Shown piece by piece: positions 18,191 to 27,132 of a stretch of DNA of 64,000 bases. Each line of letters starts with the position of its first letter. Position 1 is the stretch's first letter. The stretch spans positions 285,959 through 349,958 of the forward strand of contig CAWIMQ010000011.1 of the NCBI GenBank assembly GCA_963837265.1. Reading direction: 5' to 3'. Both the position numbers and the translations under genes were made by a program. Origin of the DNA: DATBLE01 sp963837265 (GTDB taxonomy: Bacteria; Actinomycetota; Thermoleophilia; Gaiellales; Gaiellaceae). The notes under the pieces were generated by a model, which saw only the letters and a program-made list of their open reading frames with translations, ran no database searches and was not told where the DNA came from.

Positions 18191-18811
18191 CTAGCGTCCG
18201 GTCTCGACGATCTCGGCGCCGGGCTCGTGAGCCGGGTCGTCGGCGGACAGGACGTCTGCCGCCCACTCCCTGGTCTTCCAGGCCGGCACGGGTGTCCTGC
18301 ACGCCCCCCTGGGCACGAACCGCGACCGCTCGACCAGCTGCAGCCGGTGGATGTAGCGGCCGCAGTTCGGGAAGACCTCGGTCGCCTCCACCCGGACGAC
18401 GAGCTGGGCCTCCGGGTAGTCGGCGAGGAGCGGGTCCTCTTCCGCGACCGAGGCGAGCCCGTTCAGGCGCAGACGCCGCTGCCCCTCGAAATCGACGAAC
18501 AGCAGCCCGACGTTCGGGTTGACGAGCGTGTTCCCGGCGGTCAGGTACATGCCGTTCCCGTCGTAGACGGGAAACGCGATCGTCCGCTCGTCGACGACGC
18601 GGACGAACCCCGGGTCGCCGCCCTTGTACGAGCACTGAGGGCGTCCCTCGCCGTCGGCCGTTGCGATGAAGAACATGTCGCAACCTTCGACGAACGCACG
18701 GTCGTCCTCGTCGATCGTCGTACGGACGATCCGCTCCTCGATCCGATCCGCCAGGCGGCGCGTGTCGAAGCGTTCCTGGAGGCGGCGACTGCCCCGGTGG
18801 TAGAGCGGCAT
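18191..18811 (-). CDS. pyridoxamine 5'-phosphate oxidase-like flavin-binding protein
   Basis: A 206-residue split-barrel protein starting MPLYHRGSRRLQERFDTRRL. It contains CDMFFIATADGEGRPQCSYK and FPVYDGNGMYLTAGNTLVNP, typical of a PPOX subgroup whose biochemical role is mostly unknown. The ATG at 18811 is chosen because a minus-strand TACGAT box (18823-18818) ends 6 nt before it. It is 7 bp from the downstream dehydrogenase. It could bind FMN or F420, and the sequence does not decide this. Confidence 0.78.
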   Translation of the reverse strand: MPLYHRGSRRLQERFDTRRLADRIEERIVRTTIDEDDRAFVEGCDMFFIATADGEGRPQCSYKGGDPGFVRVVDERTIAFPVYDGNGMYLTAGNTLVNPNVGLLFVDFEGQRRLRLNGLASVAEEDPLLADYPEAQLVVRVEATEVFPNCGRYIHRLQLVERSRFVPRGACRTPVPAWKTREWAADVLSADDPAHEPGAEIVETGR

Positions 18812-18830
18812 GGACGCATCGTAGGTCGGA

Positions 18831-20948
18831 CTAGCACCCCGTGCCGGTCCCGGCGACTGCGACCCCGGAGAGGACGACGCCGACGTCGCGCACGCCGATG
18901 GGCACGGGCACGACCGGCGGGTCGCCGATCGTCGCCGACCGGCCCGCGGAGAGCGCGAGGTCGGCATGGCCCCCCCGAGGCAGGCAGAGCGTCGTGTCGA
19001 CGCTCATGCGGGCGCCGGGCGCGATGGTTCCCTGCCGGTCGCCGAGCCGGTAGGAGGCGTCGGCCGGGGCTTCCGGCGGCGCGTCGAGCACGATCGTGAC
19101 GCGGACGAGCTGCGACGGTCGGCCGGGCTGTGCGTAGACGCGAATCGTCGTCGGCCGGCCCGGCCGTGTCCACCCGTCCGGGTCGAGACCGTGCGTCGCC
19201 CACGTCGCGCGGTACGGCACCGCGACGTCCCGGAGGACGAGCCCCAGGTTCGTCGTCACCGGCGAGCCGGCCAGCTCGAACCGCCCGTCGTTCGCGGCGG
19301 TCAGCACGTAGCGCGGCGCCGTGCCGGTCCCCGGGAACACCCCGCGGTCGAAATCGAGACGGAGCGTGCTGCTAGGGAAAGGGGTGTACGTGAACGTCCC
19401 GTCCGGAGCGACGAACGCTCGCCGGGCCCGGTCGTTCCACAGCTCTGTGTCCCACCAGATGATCGCGCTGTAGCCCCAGATCCGCGAGATGGGGTATGCG
19501 AGGAGGGCGACACGCTGACCGGCCGGGACGGAGCGGTCGACCCAGTCGCGGACCCGCGCCTTGCCCGTGGTCGGGACCCCGAGCGGAGTCTGGCTGGAGA
19601 GCAGGCGCTCGAAGGCGTAGCCGGCGACGCTTCCCCCGAAGGCGAAGACGGCGGCGGTGACGGCGAGGGCCGCCGCGGCCCGGGGCACGAAGGCCAGCCC
19701 GAGGCAGATCCCTCCGAGCGCCGCGCCGCAGAGGGCGACGAACACGCCGGCCGGAATCCCACCGGACTGGTCGTGGATCAGGCCGTTCAGCACCGACTCC
19801 GGTGAGTCCACCCAGAGCCCGGCGACGGGCGAGAAGTCTGCGAAGACGGCCGTTGCGGCGAAGAAGGCCGTCACGGCCGCGATCCCGGCGTGGGGAAGCC
19901 GCGGCTGGCCGAGGCAGAGAGCGGTCGCGAGCAAGAGCAGCGGCGCGAGGTAGAAGAGGTATCGGTCCCGGATCACGTCGGGCCCGCCGAAGCGGACGTC
20001 GTACGAGGCCGTCTCGAGCGCGAGCAGGGGCAGCGAGAGCGCCGTCAGCGCTGCGAACGCGCGCACCCGGACGGGCCGCGCACGCAGGCGGGCGTACGCC
20101 CAGCCGGCCCCGAGCAGGAAGGGCAGGCCCCCGAGGCCGACGGCAAGCACGTCGAGGTGGAGCGCGGCGGACTTCAGCGCGATCGCGGGGAGGACCGACC
20201 CCTCGGTCGCGGTCACCCCGTAGTCGCCGAGCAGCCGGTGGGCGTCGCCGAGGGCGGCGAGCGGGATCACGGCGGCGATGCCCGCCGCATACGCGATCGC
20301 GAGCGGGAGGTGTTGCGCCAGGGCGCGGCGCGGGCCGACGGTCACGACGGCCGCCGCCGGCAGGACGGCGGCGAGGAAGAGGAGCTGCGGCCGGGTGAAG
20401 AACGCGAGCGCCAGGCCCCCGACGGCGACCACGTCGGCGCGGGCGGAAGGCTCTGCGATCGCGACGTGGCAAGCGAGAACGGCCCAGAGGAAGACCGGAT
20501 ACGCCGCGGGCTCGGACATCACGAACGCCGCGTTCACCGCCCAGGGCAGGGTCAGCGTGAGCAGGGCGACCACGAGCGCCGAGGCGGGCGGCGTCAGCCG
20601 GCGCGCGAGCAGGAAGGCCGGGATCGCCGCGCTCGCGAACAGCACGGCGTTGACGACGTGGGCGGCGCGGAAGGCGCCGACGCCGTCGAGGCCGCCGTAG
20701 AACGGCGACAGCAGGATCGGGTACACGACCCCGAGAAAGCCGACGTGCTCGCCGTGCAGCGTCGGCAGCGGCGAGCCCGTGGTGCCGATGTGGCGGGCGA
20801 GCTTCGCGTACAGCAGCTCGTCGGTCATCACCACCCACTCGTGGACGCGGCTCGTGCCGATCGCGAGCAGCGCGGCCGAGCCGGCGACGACGGCCGTCAG
20901 CGCCGTCCACGGGGCGCTGCCGCGCGCCCGCTCCCCCCGGGGAAGCAC
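18831..20948 (-). CDS. GT-C-like polytopic membrane protein (putative glycosyltransferase)
   Basis: A 705-residue protein with about eleven hydrophobic segments in its first 450 residues and a soluble C-terminal beta-rich part of about 200 residues (DWVDRSVPAGQRVALL onward). After the first helix it has WVVMTDELLYAKLA, whose Asp-Glu pair sits where GT-C glycosyltransferases carry their catalytic acidic residue in the first outer loop. A DVIRDRYLFYLAPLLLL segment is also typical. It would use a lipid-linked sugar to glycosylate a surface polymer or protein. I cannot name the substrate. The start is a GTG 8 bp after the stop of the aminotransferase gene, so they look co-transcribed. Confidence 0.7.
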   Translation of the reverse strand: MLPRGERARGSAPWTALTAVVAGSAALLAIGTSRVHEWVVMTDELLYAKLARHIGTTGSPLPTLHGEHVGFLGVVYPILLSPFYGGLDGVGAFRAAHVVNAVLFASAAIPAFLLARRLTPPASALVVALLTLTLPWAVNAAFVMSEPAAYPVFLWAVLACHVAIAEPSARADVVAVGGLALAFFTRPQLLFLAAVLPAAAVVTVGPRRALAQHLPLAIAYAAGIAAVIPLAALGDAHRLLGDYGVTATEGSVLPAIALKSAALHLDVLAVGLGGLPFLLGAGWAYARLRARPVRVRAFAALTALSLPLLALETASYDVRFGGPDVIRDRYLFYLAPLLLLATALCLGQPRLPHAGIAAVTAFFAATAVFADFSPVAGLWVDSPESVLNGLIHDQSGGIPAGVFVALCGAALGGICLGLAFVPRAAAALAVTAAVFAFGGSVAGYAFERLLSSQTPLGVPTTGKARVRDWVDRSVPAGQRVALLAYPISRIWGYSAIIWWDTELWNDRARRAFVAPDGTFTYTPFPSSTLRLDFDRGVFPGTGTAPRYVLTAANDGRFELAGSPVTTNLGLVLRDVAVPYRATWATHGLDPDGWTRPGRPTTIRVYAQPGRPSQLVRVTIVLDAPPEAPADASYRLGDRQGTIAPGARMSVDTTLCLPRGGHADLALSAGRSATIGDPPVVPVPIGVRDVGVVLSGVAVAGTGTGC

Positions 20949-20956
20949 GAACGACC

Positions 20957-22312
20957 CTAGGCCGCGCAGTACTCGTCCGCGATCGTGAGCACCTCGTCGA
21001 GGATCTCCAGGCCCTCGTCGAGCTCCTCGCGGGTGATCGTCAGCGGCGGCGTGAGCGCGAAGACGTTCCAGTGCACGAACGGGTACAGCCCGCGCTCGAG
21101 ACATGCCTTCGTGATCCTCGTGATCGGCTCGGCCGCCTCGCCGCCTGCGTTGAACGGGACGAGCGGCTCGCGGGTCTCCCGGTCGCGGACGAGCTCCAGT
21201 CCCCAGAACAGCCCCAGGCCCCGGGCCTCGCCGATGCTCGGGTGCCGCCCGGCGAGGCGCGAGAGCGTCTCGCGCAGATGGTCGCCCTGCTCGGCCACGT
21301 TCTCGACCACGCCCTCCTCGCGGAAGGCCTCGATCGAGGCGACACCGGCGGCGCACGCCAGCGGGTGGCCCGAGTAGGTGAGGCCGCCCGCGAAGAAGCG
21401 GTCCTTGATCGACTCGTAGACGTGGTCGCGCACCGTCATCGCACCGAGCGGGACGTAGCCGGAGTTGATCCCCTTGGCCGTGGTGATGATGTCCGGGACG
21501 ACGTCCCAGTGTTCGCAGGCGAACCAGCGGCCGGTGCGTCCGAACCCGGCCATCACCTCGTCGAGGATCAGGAGGATGCCGTGGCGGTCGCAGGTCTCGC
21601 GGATCGACTGCAGGTACCCCTCGGGCGGGACGATGATCCCGTTCGTGCCGGTCACCGTCTCGAGGATCACCGCCGCGACCGTGTGCGGCCCCTCGTAGGA
21701 GAGGATCTCCTCGAGGTGGGGGCCGCCGGAGCAGACCGGGCACGGGTCCGGGTGCCCGGCCGGGCAGCGGTACGTGTACGGGTCGAGCATGCGTACGACG
21801 CCGGGGATCCCGGGCTCGGCGAACCAGCGCCGCGGGTCGCCGGTGAGGGTGATCGCGCCCGCCGTCGCCCCGTGGTACGAGCGGTAGCGCGCGATCACCT
21901 TGTCGCGGCCGGTCACCCAGCGGGCGAGCTTGACCGCGTTCTCGTTCGCCTCCGCGCCCCCGTTCGTGAAGAACGTGTGGTTCAGGTCGCCCGGCATCAC
22001 CTCGGCGACCAGGCGCGCGAGCTCGGAGCGCCGGTCGTTCGCGAGCCCAGGCGCGATCGTGCACAACCGGTCCGCCTGCTCCTTGATCGCCGCGACCAGC
22101 CTGGGATGCTGGTGCCCGAGCGCGAGATTGACGAGCTGCGAGGCGAAGTCGAGGTAGCGCTTGCCGGAGTAGTCCCAGAAGTAGCGACCCTCCGCGCCCG
22201 CGACCGCGATCGGCGCGAGCGTCGATTGCACCGACCAGGAGTGGATCAGGTGCTGCCGGTCCTCGGCGACGACGCGCTCGCCCTCGGCCTGTCTCGACTG
22301 CGTGACGGCCAT
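20957..22312 (-). CDS. class III aminotransferase (taurine/beta-alanine/omega-amino acid type)
   Basis: A 451-residue PLP enzyme. DRQHLIHSWSVQ, YLDFASQLVNLALGHQHPRL and FFTNGGAEANENAVKLAR place it with actinobacterial enzymes often labelled taurine or aspartate-family aminotransferases. The PLP lysine is in TTAKGINSGYVPLGA, and the LILDEVMAGFGRTGRW block holds the PLP-pyridine Asp. A small Cys-rich insert (YRCPAGHPDPCPVC) lies at about 170-185 and looks able to bind a metal, though it may just be a variable loop. It transaminates an omega-amino acid with pyruvate or 2-oxoglutarate. It diverges from mmsA, consistent with beta-alanine to malonate semialdehyde conversion. Confidence 0.85.
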   Translation of the reverse strand: MAVTQSRQAEGERVVAEDRQHLIHSWSVQSTLAPIAVAGAEGRYFWDYSGKRYLDFASQLVNLALGHQHPRLVAAIKEQADRLCTIAPGLANDRRSELARLVAEVMPGDLNHTFFTNGGAEANENAVKLARWVTGRDKVIARYRSYHGATAGAITLTGDPRRWFAEPGIPGVVRMLDPYTYRCPAGHPDPCPVCSGGPHLEEILSYEGPHTVAAVILETVTGTNGIIVPPEGYLQSIRETCDRHGILLILDEVMAGFGRTGRWFACEHWDVVPDIITTAKGINSGYVPLGAMTVRDHVYESIKDRFFAGGLTYSGHPLACAAGVASIEAFREEGVVENVAEQGDHLRETLSRLAGRHPSIGEARGLGLFWGLELVRDRETREPLVPFNAGGEAAEPITRITKACLERGLYPFVHWNVFALTPPLTITREELDEGLEILDEVLTIADEYCAA

Positions 22313-22470
22313 GACGGCAATCCTACGCGGGTTTGCGGAAGCCCGTGCGCGCCGGCGGCCTCTGCCCTCGGGCGCCAGGACGTCTGCCGGCTTCTGGTCC
22401 GGTGGCGCCGCCGGTGAACGAGGGTACCGCCTCGCGTTAGGCTGCCGGTGTCGATTTCGAGGAGGGCACG

Positions 22471-23988
22471 ATGACCGAGACGATCGCGGCGTCGACGACG
22501 ACGAAGGCGATCCAGCACTGGATCGGAGGACGGAGCGTCACTGGGACGTCCGGGCGTACCGGGCCGGTGTGGGACCCGGCAACAGGCGAGCAGACGGGGA
22601 AGGTCGATTTCGCGTCGGTCGAGGAGATCGGCGCCGCGGTCCAGAACGCGAAGGAGGCGTTCGAGTCGTGGCGGGGCGTCTCGCTCGCCCGGCGGGCCGA
22701 GGTCTTCTTCCGCATCCGCGAGCTCGTCCACGAGCACCGGGAGGACATCGCGCGCCTCCTGACCGCCGAGCACGGGAAGGTGCTCTCCGACGCGCTCGGC
22801 GAGGTCGCCCGCGGCCTCGAGGTGATCGAGTACGCGTGCGGGATCCCGACGCTCCTCAAGGGGGAGTACTCCGAGCAGGCCTCGACCGGAATCGACGTCT
22901 ACTCGATCCGTCAGCCGCTCGGCGTCGTCGCCGGGATCACGCCCTTCAACTTCCCGGCGATGGTGCCCATGTGGATGTGGGCGCCGGCGATCGCCTGCGG
23001 GAACACCTTCGTGCTCAAGCCCTCCGAGAAGGACCCGTCCGCATCCGTCTACACGGCCCAGCTGCTGAAGGAGGCCGGCCTGCCCGACGGCGTCTTCAAC
23101 GTGGTGAACGGCGACAGGGTCGCGGTCGACGCCCTCCTCGAGCACCCGGACGTCTCCGCCGTCAGCTTCGTCGGCTCGACTCCGATCGCGCGCTACGTCT
23201 ACGAGACCGGGACGAGCAAGGGGAAGCGCGTCCAGGCGCTCGCCGGGGCGAAGAACCACATGCTCGTCCTCCCGGACGCCGACATCGACATGGCCGCCGA
23301 CGCCGCGGTGTCGGCGGCCTACGGCTCCGCCGGCGAGCGCTGCATGGCGGTGTCGGTCGTGGTCACCGTCGGCGACGCTGCCGAGCCGCTGATCGAGGCG
23401 ATCAGGGAGCGCCTGCCGAAGGTGAAGGTCGGGCCCGGCCTCGACCCGCAGAGCGAGATGGGCCCGCTGATCACGCGCGAGCATCGCGACCGGGTCGCCT
23501 CGTATCTCGACTCGGCCGCCGAGCAGGGAGCGACGGTGGTCGCCGACGGGCGTGAGCTGGAGATCGACGGCGACGGGTTCTTCCTCGGCGTCTCGCTGAT
23601 CGACGAGGTCACGCCGCAGATGGACTGCTACCGCGACGAGATCTTCGGGCCCGTTCTCTCCGTCGTCCGTGCCGGGACCTACGACGAGGCCCTCCGGCTC
23701 GTGAACGACAACCCGTGGGGCAACGGGACGGCCATCTTCACGCGCGACGGCGGCGTGGCCCGCCAGTTCCAGTTCGACGCGCAGGCCGGCATGGTCGGCG
23801 TGAACGTCCCGATTCCGGTCCCTGTCGCCTACTACTCGTTCGGCGGCTGGAAGGCGAGCCTGTTCGGCGACCGGCACATCTACGGGCCCGAGGGGATCGA
23901 CTTCTACACGCGCGGAAAGGTGGTCACCTCGCGCTGGCCCGACCCTGCGACCTCGAGGGTCGATCTCGGGTTCCCGCAGACCCGCTGA
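22471..23988 (+). CDS. mmsA: CoA-acylating methylmalonate/malonate-semialdehyde dehydrogenase
   Basis: Oxidises (methyl)malonate semialdehyde with NAD and CoA to propionyl-CoA or acetyl-CoA, releasing CO2. The 505 residues begin with KAIQHWIGGRSVTGTSGRTG. The MmsA-specific blocks are ITPFNFPAMVPMWMWAPAIA, LKPSEKDPSAS and SFVGSTPIARYVYETG. The catalytic Cys is C291 in GERCMAVS, and the general base Glu of other ALDHs is absent as usual for the acylating class (ALAGAKNH). An SD (GGAGG) precedes the ATG. It is the logical exit of the beta-alanine and valine/pyrimidine routes encoded around it. Confidence 0.93.
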   Translation: MTETIAASTTTKAIQHWIGGRSVTGTSGRTGPVWDPATGEQTGKVDFASVEEIGAAVQNAKEAFESWRGVSLARRAEVFFRIRELVHEHREDIARLLTAEHGKVLSDALGEVARGLEVIEYACGIPTLLKGEYSEQASTGIDVYSIRQPLGVVAGITPFNFPAMVPMWMWAPAIACGNTFVLKPSEKDPSASVYTAQLLKEAGLPDGVFNVVNGDRVAVDALLEHPDVSAVSFVGSTPIARYVYETGTSKGKRVQALAGAKNHMLVLPDADIDMAADAAVSAAYGSAGERCMAVSVVVTVGDAAEPLIEAIRERLPKVKVGPGLDPQSEMGPLITREHRDRVASYLDSAAEQGATVVADGRELEIDGDGFFLGVSLIDEVTPQMDCYRDEIFGPVLSVVRAGTYDEALRLVNDNPWGNGTAIFTRDGGVARQFQFDAQAGMVGVNVPIPVPVAYYSFGGWKASLFGDRHIYGPEGIDFYTRGKVVTSRWPDPATSRVDLGFPQTR

Positions 23989-23994
23989 CAAGAT

Positions 23995-24021
23995 CGCCGG
24001 AAATGCTGCGCATTTCCGGCG
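23995..24021 (+). other. intercistronic hairpin between mmsA and the HMG-CoA lyase gene
   Basis: CGCCGGAAATG pairs perfectly with CATTTCCGGCG across a 5-nt loop (CTGCG), an 11-bp stem. It begins 6 bp after the mmsA stop and ends 13 bp before the next start codon. There is no T-run, so it may stabilise the mmsA mRNA end or modulate read-through rather than act as an intrinsic terminator. Confidence 0.6.
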
Positions 24022-24034
24022 ACACGAGGCTGAG

Positions 24035-24904
24035 ATGACAGTGACGATCTGCGACGTGGGCCCACGGGACGGGCTCCAGAACGAGCCCGACGTGCTCGCG
24101 CCGGCGGTGCGAGCCGACCTGTGCGACCGGCTCGCCGCCGCGGGTCTTCCCCGGGTGGAGGCGGTGAGCTTCGTCCGCGGCGACCTCGTTCCGCAGATGG
24201 ACGGCGCCGAGGAGGTCGTCGAGCGGCTGCATCGCCGCGAGGGCACGGTCTTCGCCGGCCTCGTCCTGAACGAGCGCGGCTACGACCGGCTCGCCGTCGC
24301 CGGCCTCGAGGAGGCTCACCTGACGCTCGCGGCGACGGAGACCTTCAACCGGCGGAACGCGAATCAGTCGATCGAGCAGTCGGTCGCCGCCTGCAGGGAG
24401 GTCACCTCGCGGGCGCGGGCGGACGGCCGGCGCGTGACCGTCACGATCTCGGTCGCGTTCGGCTGTCCGTTCGAGGGTGACGTCGATCCCGGGCGGGTGC
24501 TGGACCTCGCCGGCCGCCTCGCCGGCGTGGACGAGATCGTTCTCGCGGACACGATCGGAGTGGCGGTGCCGCGGCAGGTGAGATCGCTCGTCGCGGAGAC
24601 GGCGAAGCTCGCCCCACGAGTGGGAGCGCACCTGCACGACACGCGCGGCACGGCGCTCACGAACGCGCTCGCTGCGCTCGAGGAGGGGGCGACCGTTCTC
24701 GACGCGTCGGTCGGAGGTCTCGGCGGCTGCCCGTTCGCGCCGCGGTCGACCGGCAACCTCGCCACCGAAGATCTCGTCTACCTCCTCGACGGCGAGGGGA
24801 TCGAGACCGGGATCGACCTGGAGTCGCTGCTGGCCGTTTCGCGCTGGCTCGAAGACCTTCTCGGCCGGCCGCTGCCCGGGCGCGTCCACCGCGCGGCCGG
24901 TTGA
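24035..24904 (+). CDS. hydroxymethylglutaryl-CoA lyase
   Basis: Cleaves 3-hydroxy-3-methylglutaryl-CoA to acetyl-CoA and acetoacetate, the last step of leucine breakdown. The 289 residues have the DRE-TIM barrel start VGPRDGLQNEP (residues 8-18; the RDGLQ block), SFVRGDLVPQM, a VHLHDT-like AHLHDTRGTAL and the signature GLGGCPFAPRSTGN with the catalytic Cys. It follows mmsA by 46 bp on the same strand. Close relatives that cleave other acyl-CoAs cannot be excluded, but the signature is complete. Confidence 0.9.
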   Translation: MTVTICDVGPRDGLQNEPDVLAPAVRADLCDRLAAAGLPRVEAVSFVRGDLVPQMDGAEEVVERLHRREGTVFAGLVLNERGYDRLAVAGLEEAHLTLAATETFNRRNANQSIEQSVAACREVTSRARADGRRVTVTISVAFGCPFEGDVDPGRVLDLAGRLAGVDEIVLADTIGVAVPRQVRSLVAETAKLAPRVGAHLHDTRGTALTNALAALEEGATVLDASVGGLGGCPFAPRSTGNLATEDLVYLLDGEGIETGIDLESLLAVSRWLEDLLGRPLPGRVHRAAG

Positions 24905-25030
24905 ACGGGCGGCGGTCCCGGAGGAGGGACCGTGCTCCGACCGCGGGAGGAGCCGAGCGACGCGCGTACCGGCGCTCCGGGGGGTCCGGCCGCCCGCGGT
25001 CATTCGGCTCGCTGCGGCAGGACCGGACGG

Positions 25031-25153
25031 GACCTGTCAGGGGTCAGGCCCCTGACAGGTCCGGAAGCGGCAGCCGGGACACGCAACCACGCGCCCGCGC
25101 CCAACCAGGCGTGGCCGGTCGAGCCATGACAGGGGTCAGACCCCTGTCATGGC
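25031..25153. repeat. pair of 31-bp palindromes, CAGGGGTC-A-GRCCCCTG type (REP-like)
   Basis: Copy 1 (25031-25061) has a perfect 13-bp stem (GACCTGTCAGGGG and its complement) with loop TCAGG. Copy 2 (25123-25153) is a perfect 15-bp stem around a single A with core CAGGGGTCAGACCCCTG, and GGCCGAAAC follows. They lie 92 bp apart in the 257-bp gap between the converging HMG-CoA lyase and MOSC genes. Besides the two palindromes I see nothing gene-like in 24905-25161. The same design recurs at 55616-55749. Confidence 0.85.
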
Positions 25154-25161
25154 CGAAACCG

Positions 25162-25680
25162 TCAGGCTGCGGCGATCTCGACGGTGTCGCCGACGGAGAC
25201 GGATCCCGGCTCGACGACGCGGCAGTTCACACCGCGGAGCCGCCGGTCGCGGTGGTCGTTGACCCAGACAAGGGCCTCCCGCCCGAACCGCTCCCGGAAC
25301 TTCTCGCAGCCGGTGTGCGGTACGGTCGAAACCTCGAGCAGCGCCGAGCCGAGCCGGAGGCGGGTGCCGGCCGGCAGCGCCTCCTCGGCGAGGTCGAGGT
25401 CGACCTGGAAGTTGTCTCCCGGCAGATGGAGCGGCACGCCGTCGCCAGCGATCAGCCCGGTGACGCGCACGTTCATCAGCGTCACCTGGGTCTCGGGGTG
25501 AGGCCGCCCGCCGAGCGCCCAGCGGTCGCCCTCGACGCCGCCGTCCGGCGTGAGCTCGACCCGCTCCGGCGTCACGTGTACGCCGTCGTCCGGCCGAACG
25601 CAGATCAGCCGGACCGTCCCGCGTCCCCGTGGCGCCGGCTCGGCCGCGAGCCAGCGCTGTTCCAGCTCGTCGACCGTCAC
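25162..25680 (-). CDS. MOSC-domain protein
   Basis: A 172-residue protein with the MOSC fold. VHVTPERVELTPDGGVEGDRW carries the GxxGDR-type turn, and CEKFRERFGREALVWVN contains the conserved Cys of MOSC proteins that holds sulfur bound to molybdenum cofactor. ALLEVSTVPHTGCEKF is typical of stand-alone bacterial MOSC proteins. Its GTG start overlaps the hydA stop by 4 bp, so it is the last gene of that operon. MOSC proteins handle Mo-cofactor sulfur or reduce N-hydroxylated compounds. Its role next to a hydantoinase is unknown. Confidence 0.82.
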   Translation of the reverse strand: MTVDELEQRWLAAEPAPRGRGTVRLICVRPDDGVHVTPERVELTPDGGVEGDRWALGGRPHPETQVTLMNVRVTGLIAGDGVPLHLPGDNFQVDLDLAEEALPAGTRLRLGSALLEVSTVPHTGCEKFRERFGREALVWVNDHRDRRLRGVNCRVVEPGSVSVGDTVEIAAA

Positions 25681-27104
25681 GCCGCGACGGCGGTTCGCTC
25701 GGCCGAGACTTGCTCCCCGAAACGCGCGCGCCGAACGAACTGCCCGGACCCGGGCTTCGCCAGGATCTCGCCGCCCTCGACGATCACCTCGCCTCGCCGC
25801 AGGACGATCTCCGGGGATCCCGTCACCTCGGTGCCCTCGAAGATGTTCAGCTCGGAGGCCGAATGGTGTGTCGCCCCCGAGATCGTCAGCTTCTTCTCCG
25901 GGTCGAAGATCACGATGTCCGCGTCCGAGCCGACCGCGATCGTTCCCTTCTTCGGGTACAGGCCGAAGAGCTTCGCGGGGCTGGTCGCGAGCAGCTCGAC
26001 CATCCGGTTGAGCGTAATGCGGCCCTCGCGGACGCCGAACTGGTGGACCATGTGGAGACGGTTCTCCATTCCGGCGGCCCCGTTCGGGATCAGCCGGAAG
26101 TCGTCCCGGCCGTCCTTCTTCTGCTCGAGCGACCACGCGCAATGGTCGGTGGAGATCGCCTGCAGCGCGTTCGAGCGGACCGCGTGCCAGAGGATCTCCT
26201 GGTTCGACTTCGGGCGCGGCGGCGGCGTGTACACGAACTTCGACGCCTCGAGGTACTCGCGTTCCAGGAAGGAGATGTCGACGAACAGATATTGCGTGCA
26301 GGTCTCACCCCAGACCTCCCAGCCCTTCTCGCGCGCGATCGCGATCGGCTCGAGCGACTCCTTGCACGAGACGTGCACCACGTACAGCGGGCATCCCGCG
26401 ACGCGGGCGAGGTGGATTGCCCGATTCGTCGCTTCGCCCTCCACCTCCGGCGGCCGCGTCAGGGCATGGTCGAGCGGCGTCAGCCTCCCTGCGGCGACCG
26501 CGTCCGCCATCAGCACCTCGATCGCGTCGCCGTTCTCAGCGTGCACCATCACGAGCGCGCCGGTCTTGGCCGCGACCTGCATCACCTTGAAGAGGGTCTC
26601 GTCACTCGCCCGCAGCGAGTCGTTGTAGGCCATGAAGAGCTTGTAGGAGGTGACGCCGTGCTCCTCGGGCAGCGCGGCGAGCTCCTCGAGCGTCCCGCTC
26701 TCGATGTCGGTGACGATCATGTGGAAGCCGTTGTCGATCAGCGCCCTGCCCTCCCGCTTTCCGTGCCAGAGCTCCAGCGCCTCCGCGTAGGTCTGGCCCT
26801 TCCCCTGGATGCAGAAGTCGACGTGCGTCGTCGTGCCGCCGAAGGCCGCGGCGGCGTGGCCGTGGTAGAAGTCGTCCACGGTCGTCTTCCCACGCCAGAG
26901 CATCTCGAGGTGCGTGTGCGGGTCGACGCAGCCCGGCAGGACGTACTTCCCTGACGCGTCGATCACGCGGCAGTCGTCGGCCGTGTCGGCGGCCACCTCG
27001 ATCGTGTCGCCGATCAGGGAGATCCGCTCGCCCTCGACCAGGATATCGCCGGCGAACTCGTCGGCGGCGGTGATCACCCTGCCACCCTTGATCAGTACGG
27101 ACAT
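25677..27104 (-). CDS. hydA: dihydropyrimidinase / D-hydantoinase
   Basis: Cyclic amidohydrolase opening dihydrouracil, dihydrothymine or 5-substituted hydantoins to N-carbamoyl amino acids. The binuclear metal site is complete: H63 and H65 in VDPHTHLEML, the carboxylated K155 in TSYKLFMAY, His in MVHAENGD, His in VVHVSCKE, and Asp in ISTDHCAW. GAAGMENRLHMVHQFGV is the substrate-side loop. The 475 residues are the usual size. The ATG has an AAGGGAGA ribosome site. It lies 28 bp after the transporter's binding-protein gene and is coupled to the MOSC gene, so its substrate is probably what the transporter imports. Confidence 0.93.
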   Translation of the reverse strand: MSVLIKGGRVITAADEFAGDILVEGERISLIGDTIEVAADTADDCRVIDASGKYVLPGCVDPHTHLEMLWRGKTTVDDFYHGHAAAAFGGTTTHVDFCIQGKGQTYAEALELWHGKREGRALIDNGFHMIVTDIESGTLEELAALPEEHGVTSYKLFMAYNDSLRASDETLFKVMQVAAKTGALVMVHAENGDAIEVLMADAVAAGRLTPLDHALTRPPEVEGEATNRAIHLARVAGCPLYVVHVSCKESLEPIAIAREKGWEVWGETCTQYLFVDISFLEREYLEASKFVYTPPPRPKSNQEILWHAVRSNALQAISTDHCAWSLEQKKDGRDDFRLIPNGAAGMENRLHMVHQFGVREGRITLNRMVELLATSPAKLFGLYPKKGTIAVGSDADIVIFDPEKKLTISGATHHSASELNIFEGTEVTGSPEIVLRRGEVIVEGGEILAKPGSGQFVRRARFGEQVSAERTAVAA

Positions 27105-27132
27105 CGCGGATCTCCCTTCTCGCTCGGCTGTG

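Noticed and set aside
18831..22064. Continuous minus-strand frame joining the membrane protein to the aminotransferase region
   Set aside because: The upstream third is a shadow of the aminotransferase frame; the membrane protein has a GTG at 20948 right after the aminotransferase stop.
24905..25161. Possible tRNA or small RNA gene in the 257-bp gap
   Set aside because: No tRNA arms or CCA-type end were found; the structure is explained by the two palindromic repeats.
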